Source: Legionella longbeachae
GTDB lineage: Bacteria > Pseudomonadota > Gammaproteobacteria > Legionellales > Legionellaceae
Direction: 5' to 3'
DNA: 10,467 nt
NCBI GenBank assembly: GCA_016191305.1
Contig: JACPOX010000063.1
Coordinates: 1 to 10,467, forward strand
Part shown: positions 1 through 5,220 of the stretch, one piece after another
Numbering within the stretch: position 1 is the first letter of the stretch
Layout of the letters: each line of letters starts with the position of its first letter
The notes under the pieces: generated by a model
What the model was told of the DNA's origin: nothing
The model's input: only the letters and a program-made list of their open reading frames with translations
The model's database searches: none
Position numbers and translations under genes: made by a program

Positions 1-456
1 AAAGTATCTTATTTAGAAGCAATAAAGGGGGAATTACAGGAGGAGAATTTTAATAAACGCTCCATTGAGGAAAAAATTAAATTCGTTAACCTGTTAAATG
101 ATTGCTCTGTATTTAGAGGGTCTGAGCTTTGCAAGAGCACTTTTGATAATATCAAAGTATCTTATTTAGAAGCAATAAAGGGGGAATTACAGGAGGAGAA
201 TTTTAATAAACGCTCCATTGAGGAAAAAATTAAATTCGTTAACTTGTTAAATAATTGCTCTGTTATTAAGGAATCTGAGCTTTGCAGGAATGCTTTTGAT
301 GTTATCAAATTATCCTATTTAAAAACAGTACAGAAGGAATTGCAGGAGGAGAATTTTAATAAACGTCCGATTGAGGAAAAAATTAAATTTGTTAACTTGT
401 TAAATAATTGCTCTGTTTTTAAGGGATCTGAATTTCATAAGGATTTTGTTGCTATT
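1..456 (+). repeat. 153-bp in-frame tandem repeat, three copies
   Basis: Copies begin at 1, 154 and 307, each 153 bp (51 codons), the third one codon short. The first 90 bases of copies 1 and 2 (1-90 and 154-243) are identical; the 3' third of the unit and the third copy are more diverged. This pattern suggests recent duplication or homogenisation by recombination within the gene. More copies may lie before the window. Confidence 0.95.
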
Positions 457-1017
457 AAAGAATATTTCGATGCTTATAATAAGTTAAACGAAATCATTAA
501 GAAAAACGAGAACCTGGAAAATCCCGTTAAGAATCTTTTAAAGGCAACAAGTGCAAATATAAAACATGAAAATTTGAAAACATTCACTAAATATTTAAAT
601 AACACACATGATTTAATCTTACAGCCTAATCAACCTTCAAAAATTGAACAGCATAATAAAAATATAAAAGAAGCTATCGGAAATCGGAGATGGGGACCAG
701 TTGTAGGAGGGGCTTTACTTTGTATTGCAGGAATTTTATTAACTGCTGCTGCTATTACCCTAACCGTGTTGACTTTCGGAGTATCCTCACCTCTTACTCT
801 TCCAGTTATGGTTGCTGGTAGTTCTGTAACTGCTGCCGGTATTGCAACGGCAGCAGGAGTAGCTGTTGGTTTAACAGCTATGGGGGCTCTAGGTGTTGGG
901 CTTGCAAGTAAGGGCGGGGTGTTTGCACATAGTGCACATCGCGAAGTAACACGTCAGGGTACTATAGCAAATGAAATGGAAGAGATTAAAACGAATCTTA
1001 AATGCCCCAAAAATTAG
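1..1017 (+). CDS. Tandem-repeat protein with C-terminal hydrophobic hairpin, 5'-partial (candidate secreted effector)
   Basis: The reading frame is open from base 1 to a TAG at 1015-1017, giving at least 338 residues; the true start lies before the window. The N-terminal half is built of 51-residue repeats: window residues 1-51, 52-102 and 103-152, followed by a degenerate fourth unit starting KEYFDAYNKL. Each unit is charged and probably helical, with a core like LQEENFNKR..IEEKIKFVNLL. Residues about 231-262 and 265-306 are long Gly/Ala/Val-rich hydrophobic stretches that would form a membrane hairpin. The last 17 residues are hydrophilic and include NEMEEIK, resembling the glutamate-rich tail of many Legionella Dot/Icm (type IVB) substrates. 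Secretion is inferred from architecture only. No enzymatic motif is recognised. A membrane-anchored coiled or scaffold protein with no secretion role is the main alternative. Confidence 0.8.
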   Translation, partial: KVSYLEAIKGELQEENFNKRSIEEKIKFVNLLNDCSVFRGSELCKSTFDNIKVSYLEAIKGELQEENFNKRSIEEKIKFVNLLNNCSVIKESELCRNAFDVIKLSYLKTVQKELQEENFNKRPIEEKIKFVNLLNNCSVFKGSEFHKDFVAIKEYFDAYNKLNEIIKKNENLENPVKNLLKATSANIKHENLKTFTKYLNNTHDLILQPNQPSKIEQHNKNIKEAIGNRRWGPVVGGALLCIAGILLTAAAITLTVLTFGVSSPLTLPVMVAGSSVTAAGIATAAGVAVGLTAMGALGVGLASKGGVFAHSAHREVTRQGTIANEMEEIKTNLKCPKN

Positions 1018-1095
1018 GCGCCATGCCATTAATTTGCTAAAGATTTAGTATTTTTATTCAATTCAAGCGGGGTAATTGTAGAACCATAAATCTTA

Positions 1096-1103
1096 CATTT
1101 TTT
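1096..1103. repeat. Left 8-bp direct repeat (probable target-site duplication)
   Basis: CATTTTTT lies directly against the outer end of the left inverted repeat. The same 8 bases lie directly against the outer end of the right one (1739-1746). Exact abutment on both sides and the 8-bp length fit IS66-type insertion; the T-run makes chance agreement less improbable than for a mixed sequence. Confidence 0.7.
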
Positions 1104-1166
1104 GTAACTCCGCAGGTACGTCATCCTGAGCGCGTCTTTTGCACGAAGGATCTCCTGGCAGTGGCA
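1104..1166 (+). repeat. Left terminal inverted repeat with embedded hairpin
   Basis: It matches the reverse complement of 1674-1738 over its whole length, with one substitution near the outer end, a 2-base difference in the T-rich loop, one A/G change in the stem and three changes just after CTCCTG. Within it, ATCCT-GA-GCGC...GCAC-GA-AGGAT (1123-1151) can fold as a hairpin in which opposed GA dinucleotides form a tandem G.A mismatch; the left copy has one C.A mismatch in the GCGC stem. Confidence 0.85.
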
Positions 1167-1173
1167 CGGCTCT

Positions 1174-1464
1174 CTAACATATCGATTGGTATAAATCTAT
1201 CCATTCAGGGTTCAATGCATTAACGAGGTCATTTTTCTTTTTCCGCGACCATCCCTTAATCTGTTTCTCTCGTTCAATGGCAACGACTATGTTTTCACAT
1301 GCTTCGTAATATACCAGGCGGTCCACATTATATTTTTGCGTAAACCCCTTTACCAATTTATTCTTGTGTTGATAAATGCGACGTATCAAATGAGTAGTGA
1401 CGCCAACATATAGTACATTGTTATATGTGTTTGCTACAAAATATACATAAGATTCGGTCTGCAT
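1174..1464 (-). CDS. GIY-YIG nuclease family protein (small, single-domain)
   Basis: This 96-residue protein is essentially one GIY-YIG endonuclease domain of the small stand-alone type often grouped with YhbQ/UPF0213. Visible motifs are the YVY at residues 6-8 and YVG at 19-21 (the GIY and YIG positions), Arg28/Arg29 with RRIYQHK, the metal-binding Glu in AIEREKQIKGW (probably Glu66), and the closing LNPEW (Asn85). All expected catalytic positions appear to be kept, so the enzyme may be active as a DNA nickase or nuclease; its substrate is unknown. The start at 1464 is preceded by AAGGAAA about 4 bases upstream, a good ribosome-binding site. It is the only intact gene inside the inverted-repeat element, with the transposase remnant immediately upstream on the same strand. 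Whether it helps the element move, or cuts the palindromic ends, is open. Confidence 0.88.
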   Translation of the reverse strand: MQTESYVYFVANTYNNVLYVGVTTHLIRRIYQHKNKLVKGFTQKYNVDRLVYYEACENIVVAIEREKQIKGWSRKKKNDLVNALNPEWIDLYQSIC

Positions 1465-1497
1465 GAGATTTCCTTATTGGATTGGACTGTTTACCTG

Positions 1498-1665
1498 TTA
1501 ACTTCCTTCAGGGATGGGTATATTATCAGAAAATATTGCTTGGATGGAGCCAAGAACGTAAAAACCTTGTTTACGTACTGTACGTGGCGGTTTACCTAAA
1601 CCATCACTGGAGGGTGGCTTTGAACTATTACTGTTATTTTTATTTAAGCGCCTTTCTAAGTCTAT
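1498..1665 (-). pseudogene. IS66-family transposase N-terminal remnant
   Basis: The minus strand, read from 1665 down to a TAA at 1498-1500, gives IDLERRLNKNNSNSSKPPSS followed by DGLGKPPRTVRKQG. This is a close match in style to the N-terminal region of IS66 transposases (TnpC), where LNKNSSNSSKPPSSD is a hallmark. After about residue 34 the similarity is lost: the next 21 codons (starting FYVLGS) are not recognised. An in-frame stop (TAA at 1666-1668) lies just upstream. The transposase catalytic domain is absent. The fragment sits next to the right inverted repeat in the orientation of the GIY-YIG gene. Confidence 0.75.
1573..1585. promoter_or_regulatory. 13-bp perfect palindrome upstream of the GIY-YIG gene
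   Basis: ACGTAC-T-GTACGT is a perfect inverted repeat about 110 bases upstream of the GIY-YIG start. A second small hairpin, GGTTT-ACCT-AAACC, follows at 1589-1602. Both lie within the transposase remnant, so they could be chance coding features or folded ends rather than an operator. Confidence 0.25.
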
Positions 1666-1673
1666 TTAAATCA

Positions 1674-1738
1674 TGCCACATTCAGGAGATCCTTCGCGCA
1701 AAAAAAACGCGCTCAGGATGACGTACCTGGGGAGTTAC
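1674..1738 (-). repeat. Right terminal inverted repeat with embedded hairpin
   Basis: This is the reverse-complement partner of 1104-1166. Read on the minus strand it starts GTAACTCCCC and contains the hairpin ATCCT-GA-GCGC-G(T)8-GCGC-GA-AGGAT with a fully paired GCGC stem. The core resembles the TCATCCTGAGC...GAAGGATCT palindrome that recurs as a dispersed repeat in many bacterial genomes. Confidence 0.85.
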
Positions 1739-1746
1739 CATTTTTT
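1739..1746. repeat. Right 8-bp direct repeat (probable target-site duplication)
   Basis: CATTTTTT directly follows the right inverted repeat and matches 1096-1103 exactly and in the same orientation. The bases outside the two copies differ, so the duplication is exactly 8 bp. No gene is seen between here and 1811. Confidence 0.7.
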
Positions 1747-1811
1747 ATCTAAATGCTGCTCAAAATATAAATAAAGATTTGGGTTTGGTCACAGTTTCAC
1801 TCTTATTAATG

Positions 1812-1971
1812 TCAAAAGGCATTGAATTTTTTGTTACTCTTTAACACAGATTTGATTTCCTCCACGGGAATTGGTTTGGAAAAAAAATACCCCTGAACTT
1901 CATCACATTTAAGTTGACGTAATAAATGAAGTTGCTCTCGAGTTTCCACGCCTTCAGCGATTACTTGTTTA
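1812..1971 (-). pseudogene. C-terminal fragment of an EAL-domain (c-di-GMP phosphodiesterase) protein
   Basis: The minus strand, ending at a TGA at 1812-1814, reads KQVIAEGVETREQLHLLRQL followed by KCDEVQGYFFSKPIP and VEEIKSVLKSN. This is the typical end of an EAL domain, with the EGVE and QGYFFSKP signatures. EAL domains hydrolyse cyclic di-GMP and run to about 240 residues; only about the last 53 remain and the EAL motif itself is gone. Homology appears to stop near 1971, although the frame stays open to 2018 before an in-frame stop, and the sequence beyond reads as transposase-like on the other strand. It has no start codon and cannot make a functional enzyme. Confidence 0.85.
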
Positions 1972-2128
1972 TGGTACCATTGCTGGCCTTGCGCCAGTAA
2001 CCTTACGTGTTGTGCTTGTTAAAAAACCGAATGGAAAAAATGAAGCCAAGGTATTTTTGAGTAAAGACAAATTTTTACTTGCTTTCATTTCTTATGCAGG
2101 AATAGTACGTCTAATTTCATCTCGTTGA
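1972..2128 (+). pseudogene. Transposase-like remnant
   Basis: The plus frame from 1982 to a TGA at 2126-2128 encodes AGLAPVTLRVVLVKKPNGKN then EAKVFLSKDK. This resembles the region of IS4-like DDE transposases that reads roughly WYHxGLPPVxLRWVLVRDPxGK...ALLSTDL. The codons TGG TAC CAT at 1972-1980, in another frame, could be the preceding WYH, implying a frameshift. The part after LSKDK is not recognisable. The exact family is uncertain. It abuts the truncated EAL fragment, suggesting an old insertion that removed the front of that gene. Confidence 0.45.
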
Positions 2129-2132
2129 TTGG

Positions 2133-2179
2133 CTTTAGCCAATTTAAGCAGTTATCTATTATTGCTTAAATGGCTAAAG
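2133..2179. repeat. Long hairpin (17-18-bp arms)
   Basis: CTTTAGCCAATTTAAGCA (2133-2150) pairs with TGCTTAAATGGCTAAAG (2163-2179) apart from one bulged A, around a 12-base loop. It lies 27 bases beyond the stop of the minus-strand gene that ends at 2207. It could terminate that transcript or protect its 3' end, but no T-run follows on either strand. It could instead be an end of a degraded mobile element. Confidence 0.75.
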
Positions 2180-2206
2180 TCGAGATATTCTCCGTAACTT
2201 GCTTTC

Positions 2207-3220
2207 TTATTTTTTAAACCGAGCAAAAACATCCATTTCCTTATCTTGCACTATATTTAGATTTTGCTCAAAAAAACCGTGGCCTTTTAAACGTGGCGCT
2301 TCATGATGATGACTTGATTTTAGCTTACCCGTTTTAATTTTTTTCTGATTTTTTATCGTGTCGTTTAAATCAACAAGCTCTTTGACAAGTTCTTTTTCCT
2401 GCTGAATGAAACGGTTAAAATTATCTTTTAGACCTAATCTTAAGCCGGGAAGCGTGCCTGTATAAGTGCACGTAGGCCCAGTTTGCTCTTTTTCAGTTAC
2501 ATACCCAGATTGCTTTAATTTATTTAAGCTCATTTTCTTAGAAAATGGTTTCATCCCATCATAAATATTTTCACAGCCTTTTTTTACTTTTTTCAACTCA
2601 ACGGCTGTTTCTATTAAATTAGCCAAGTAATTCATTATCTTCTTTTGAACTTTTTTATTATCTAATGAAATCGGCTGACGAACAGCAGAATAAAGGCGTT
2701 CATTCTCATCTTCATAATGATATGACTTATAATTAGAGCCTTGTCCCAGATTATCGATACGTAAAATTAATTTATTAGACATTATTTTGGTAAAATTAAC
2801 ATATATAGCATGTCCTTGCCATGCAGCAGGAAAGCAGAATGTTTCATTTACTTTCAACTCCTTCAGCCGATTCAGGATGTCTTTGGCAAAGATAGTGTAA
2901 ATTTTTTTATCTATGATTTCATTTTTTTCTTGTATCGCCATTATTATATCTATTATAAAGCCAATGCGAACCATCTCTAAGGCTTTGTTTAATTCGCACT
3001 TTATGTCTTTGACATATTCAGATTGTGACTGGTTTACTTTTTCTCTAATATAAATTTCAGATAATGTTCTAATGCGCATGAGTAAAAAATGATTTATAAG
3101 TAACCCATTTTCTTGTTCGAAGTCAAAGAACTCCTTAAAGAACTTACCTTTTTTATATAAAAGTGATCCTATTTCTTCCCCTAAAAAAACACTAAGGTTT
3201 TTATCGAAAAATTGACGCAT
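2207..3220 (-). CDS. Protein of unknown function with putative His-Asp/Asn-Cys peptidase-like motifs
   Basis: This 337-residue protein is soluble, with no signal peptide or membrane segment. The N-terminal 125 residues are charged and probably helical. The middle contains FCFPAAWQGHAIYV (residues 128-141, His137) followed by LRIDNLGQGS (153-162, Asp156/Asn157), and later QTGPTCTYTG (246-255, Cys251). A GHA-type His, then Asp/Asn before a Gly-rich turn, then a Cys in a GxTC context is the order expected of a circularly permuted papain-like fold, and similar motif sets occur in uncharacterised Legionella and other intracellular-bacterium proteins. This is pattern-based inference, not an assignment. 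The C-terminus has HHHE (304-307) and ends VFARFKK. The first ATG in frame is 3220, but it has no clear ribosome-binding site and the frame reads on as coding for 40 codons upstream (see 3221-3340). A host-directed effector is plausible. Confidence 0.75.
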   Translation of the reverse strand: MRQFFDKNLSVFLGEEIGSLLYKKGKFFKEFFDFEQENGLLINHFLLMRIRTLSEIYIREKVNQSQSEYVKDIKCELNKALEMVRIGFIIDIIMAIQEKNEIIDKKIYTIFAKDILNRLKELKVNETFCFPAAWQGHAIYVNFTKIMSNKLILRIDNLGQGSNYKSYHYEDENERLYSAVRQPISLDNKKVQKKIMNYLANLIETAVELKKVKKGCENIYDGMKPFSKKMSLNKLKQSGYVTEKEQTGPTCTYTGTLPGLRLGLKDNFNRFIQQEKELVKELVDLNDTIKNQKKIKTGKLKSSHHHEAPRLKGHGFFEQNLNIVQDKEMDVFARFKK

Positions 3221-3340
3221 CTTAATTGCACGATCGAGTCCATCTTCTTGATTATTAGTGTTTAATATAATGTTTTGATATTTATTTGAAAATTTTTCTA
3301 ACAGTATTTCAAATTTCTCATAATCAACCGAAAAGTTAGC
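3221..3340 (-). other. Upstream in-frame extension of the 337-aa gene, probably frameshifted from its start
   Basis: Before the ATG at 3220 the same frame encodes 40 further protein-like codons (NFSVDYEKFEILLEKFSNKY and on to DGLDRAIK) without ATG, GTG or TTG, back to a TGA at 3341-3343. An ATG in another frame at 3344 reads ATG AGC TAA C. Removing the T at 3338 would give MSNFSVDYEKF joined in frame to the rest. A TATAAT-like -10 lies just upstream of that ATG. The simplest reading is a one-base insertion after codon 2 of an ancestral gene of about 379 codons. Confidence 0.5.
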
Positions 3341-3353
3341 TCATATTAAGGTG

Positions 3354-3359
3354 ATTATA
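3354..3359 (-). promoter_or_regulatory. Possible -10 element for the leftward gene
   Basis: The minus strand reads TATAAT 9 bases before the ATG at 3344. Transcription would begin at or just before that ATG, giving a leaderless or nearly leaderless message, which would explain the missing ribosome-binding site. No good -35 hexamer is seen. The rest of 3345-3509 holds only weak inverted repeats, for example GAAATAT (3377-3383) with ATATTTC (3411-3417). Confidence 0.3.
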
Positions 3360-3470
3360 TGTGAAATGTACTCTAAGAAATATCCGTGATTTACCGGAGT
3401 GAATTATGCAATATTTCCGCTAATTTTAAATTTTGTACCTATGCACAGAACCTAAAAATTGGGTTATATA

Positions 3471-3500
3471 TTTACTTTTGAATTGTTTGTAAGCTAAAAT
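3471..3500 (+). promoter_or_regulatory. Possible promoter of the LuxR-type gene
   Basis: TTTACT (3471-3476) and TAAAAT (3495-3500) are separated by 18 bases. The -10 lies 9 bases before the ATG at 3510, the proposed ancestral start, so the message would have almost no leader. Confidence 0.3.
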
Positions 3501-3509
3501 TGCTTCACT

Positions 3510-3599
3510 ATGAGCAAAATAAAATCCGAATTTCGCACCTCTGTAAATCAATTTATTTCTGAATTTATAACACCATTGCGTAAACAATCTATTACATAA
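3510..3599 (+). pseudogene. N-terminal segment of the LuxR-type regulator, cut off by an in-frame TAA
   Basis: ATG at 3510 opens 29 codons (MSKIKSEFRTSVNQFISEFI, TPLRKQSIT) ending at TAA 3597-3599. This is in the same frame as the regulator that follows, with only FSQA between the stop and the ATG at 3612. The pattern 'I-x-PL-x-K-x-x-I-x-x-F' resembles how Legionella LuxR-type proteins begin their sensory domain. The segment therefore looks like the front of one 275-codon gene interrupted by a nonsense codon at position 30. Confidence 0.55.
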
Positions 3600-3611
3600 T
3601 TTTCTCAAGCT

Positions 3612-4337
3612 ATGACCTTTGGCAGTAATCAAATTTCATCATTAGGTAGCAGTATTGAGGTGTCAAATTATTTTAATAAATTTAAAATTCCTATTATTTG
3701 TGCTAATGAATCTGGAAGGATATTAGAAGGAGGGGTTTATATTAGTAAGGTTTTAGAATCATGTTATAGTGAATATGCAATAATGAATCCGTTACTTTCA
3801 AAGGCAGGCAAACGTTTTGGTTTAAATTATGGAAAAAATTCGTTACACATCATGGAAAGAGAAACTGATTGTCAACATCTTTATACCTTCCATTTTGACT
3901 TAGAAGAGAATAATTTTTTACATTGGTCTTTAAACAATGGTCAGTTTATCCACGATTTAATCGAAGAATATAAATTAAAGGGCAAGGATTTAATTCTTGA
4001 AGGAAAAGCAAAAAAAAATGTAAGTAAACGATTAGATCTTCAAGAATATCAGGGAAGATCTAGCTATCAGCCATTTACAAAAAAACTACTTAAACTTTGT
4101 CATAAAGATTCAAATGTTGATATTTTTTTATCGCCTCAGCAAAGTAGATGTCTCTTATTACTCTCAGAAGGCCAGTCATTAAAGGGAATAGCTCATAAAT
4201 TGAACATTTCTGCACGCACAGTTGAAACACATCTTGAAAAAGTTAGAAGAATGCTTGGATGTTCCACGGGTAAAGAGTTAATTTCCATGTATTATGAGAC
4301 GATTAAACAATTTAAATTTCAAAATAGGGAAGTCTAG
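3612..4337 (+). CDS. LuxR-type transcriptional regulator (probably N-terminally truncated)
   Basis: The frame encodes 241 residues with a clear LuxR/FixJ-type DNA-binding helix-turn-helix at about 173-230: LSPQQSRCLLLLSEGQSLKG then IAHKLNISARTVETHLEKVR and LGCSTGKEL. The TVETH recognition-helix signature is intact. Residues 8-125 form a variable sensory region of the kind seen in Legionella LuxR-type proteins, with FHFDLEENNFLHW near its end; it shows neither a classical autoinducer-binding signature nor a receiver domain. The only ATG after the upstream stop is 3612, with no convincing ribosome-binding site. The gene most likely began at 3510 and is interrupted by TAA at codon 30, so this product, if made at all, arises by internal initiation or readthrough. 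It diverges from the 2207-3220 gene, which it could regulate. Confidence 0.8.
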   Translation: MTFGSNQISSLGSSIEVSNYFNKFKIPIICANESGRILEGGVYISKVLESCYSEYAIMNPLLSKAGKRFGLNYGKNSLHIMERETDCQHLYTFHFDLEENNFLHWSLNNGQFIHDLIEEYKLKGKDLILEGKAKKNVSKRLDLQEYQGRSSYQPFTKKLLKLCHKDSNVDIFLSPQQSRCLLLLSEGQSLKGIAHKLNISARTVETHLEKVRRMLGCSTGKELISMYYETIKQFKFQNREV

Positions 4338-4413
4338 GGAGCTCAGTACTGTAAAGATGCTACGTTGATAGTCGTATATAACTCGGCCATTCATTTGGCA
4401 ATAAAATACCTTA

Positions 4414-5037
4414 TTAAGTTGCTATATTATAGTTAAGACAAAAATGAAACCCACTCGCCACAACAACTAAAACATGAAAGACTTCATGATATCCAAAGAC
4501 ACTAGGAAAGGGATCCGGCCACTTAAAAGCATAGATCATAGCACCTATTGTATAGGTAACTCCTCCTATTACTAATAACTGGATATTTGTTGTATCTAGC
4601 GACGATTTAATTTCAGGAAAATAGAAAATTCCAATCCAACCCATAGCAACATAAAGAAGCGATCTAGTCCATTTGGGTACGTGAGGCCATATGGTCGTCA
4701 TGAACATTCCAATTATTGCAACCAGCCAAAAGATGGATAAAAGCTGCAATCCAAACGCGTTATTTAACTTAAGTAGACAAATGGGGGTTGCTGTTCCCGC
4801 GATTAAAACAAAAATAGTCGCATGATCAATGCGCCTCAGCAATAAATATTTTTGCCGATTCCACATGCGGGTATGATAAAGCGCGCTCACACCATACTGT
4901 CCAACTAGGCTTACACTGTATACTACGCTGGCAAAAATGGCCCAAGCTCCATTGCTGTAAATAATTAATATAGTACATGCACAAAGAGTGATAAAAAATG
5001 CTGCTAGATGTATATATCCACGTGCAAGAGGTTTCAT
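4414..5037 (-). CDS. Haemolysin III / PAQR family integral membrane protein
   Basis: This 207-residue protein is almost wholly hydrophobic, with about seven predicted membrane segments, matching the length and layout of bacterial HlyIII-type members of the progestin/adipoQ receptor (PAQR) superfamily. Family hallmarks are SALYH at residues 51-55, RRIDHATIFVLIAGTATP at 68-85, and GYHEVFHVLVV at 182-192. Together Ser51/His55, Asp71/His72 and His184/His188 supply the metal-site residues characteristic of the superfamily, so an active hydrolase-like centre is possible. Named for haemolysis by a Bacillus homologue, the usual cellular role is membrane-lipid homeostasis and is unproven here. ATG 5037 is the first start after an in-frame TGA; its ribosome-binding site is weak. 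No strong terminator is seen in the 76 bases shared with the convergent regulator gene. Confidence 0.9.
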   Translation of the reverse strand: MKPLARGYIHLAAFFITLCACTILIIYSNGAWAIFASVVYSVSLVGQYGVSALYHTRMWNRQKYLLLRRIDHATIFVLIAGTATPICLLKLNNAFGLQLLSIFWLVAIIGMFMTTIWPHVPKWTRSLLYVAMGWIGIFYFPEIKSSLDTTNIQLLVIGGVTYTIGAMIYAFKWPDPFPSVFGYHEVFHVLVVVASGFHFCLNYNIAT

Positions 5038-5070
5038 ACTTAGGCGACTTCAGGGGCGTTACCTAACAGT

Positions 5071-5220
5071 TTACAATTTATTTAAATTCTTAGGCAAGGG
5101 TTTTCCGCCCTGGTAGTCCATTTTATCCGCTGTACCTAAATGGTGAGCCAATTTGATCAAATTCATGTGTTTAGAATAGCCAATCTTATTGTTGAGGTTG
5201 TTCATGGAAGTGATATTCAT
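5071..5220 (-). CDS. Short unrecognised reading frame, possibly a gene remnant
   Basis: The minus strand encodes 49 residues, from ATG at 5220 to TAA at 5071, containing IKLAHHLGTADKMDYQGGKP then LPKNLNKL. The composition is protein-like, which the overlapping plus-strand frame (5140-5343) is not. There is no ribosome-binding site before 5220 or the internal ATGs, and an in-frame stop lies shortly upstream, so it may be the tail of a decayed gene. It ends 33 bases before the haemolysin III start. The remainder of the 5041-5451 gap is A+T-rich; no gene, repeat or convincing promoter is seen there. Confidence 0.3.
   Translation of the reverse strand: MNITSMNNLNNKIGYSKHMNLIKLAHHLGTADKMDYQGGKPLPKNLNKL

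Larger units (their letters stand above)
1104..1738. mobile_element. 635-bp IS66-like non-autonomous element carrying a GIY-YIG gene
   Basis: The element is bounded by inverted repeats of about 63 bp (1104-1166) and 65 bp (1674-1738), both beginning GTAACTCC at the outer edge, and flanked by 8-bp CATTTTTT direct repeats. IS66-family elements typically have ends starting GTAA and make 8-bp target duplications. Inside, on the minus strand, are a fragment resembling the N-terminus of the IS66 transposase (1498-1665) and a complete GIY-YIG nuclease gene (1174-1464). There is no complete transposase, so any movement would need one supplied in trans. The reading as an IS66 deletion derivative is an inference from four agreeing signs: end sequence, duplication length, inverted repeats and internal remnant. 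The alternative is two independently placed dispersed palindromes around unrelated debris. Confidence 0.7.

Noticed and set aside
189..203. AGGAGGAG-like ribosome-binding site recurring in each repeat unit
   Set aside because: It encodes part of LQEENF in the repeat and is not followed by a suitably spaced start codon.
1040..1103. AAGATTTA / TAAATCTT inverted repeat followed by a T-run as terminator of the first gene
   Set aside because: The loop is about 39 bases and the stem only 8 A+T-rich pairs; too weak to call.
1482..1721. 79-codon plus-strand reading frame across the GIY-YIG upstream region
   Set aside because: It runs antisense to the IS66-like remnant and into the right inverted repeat; its aromatic-rich composition is not protein-like and no ribosome-binding site precedes it.
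1872..1900. Frameshift in the eight-T run of the EAL fragment
   Set aside because: Careful reading shows the frame continues normally as GYFFSKPIPVEE, so no frameshift is needed.
3426..3632. 68-codon minus-strand reading frame opposite the LuxR-type gene start
   Set aside because: It overlaps the plus-strand MSKIK segment, which fits the regulator; the antisense product matches no recognisable family.
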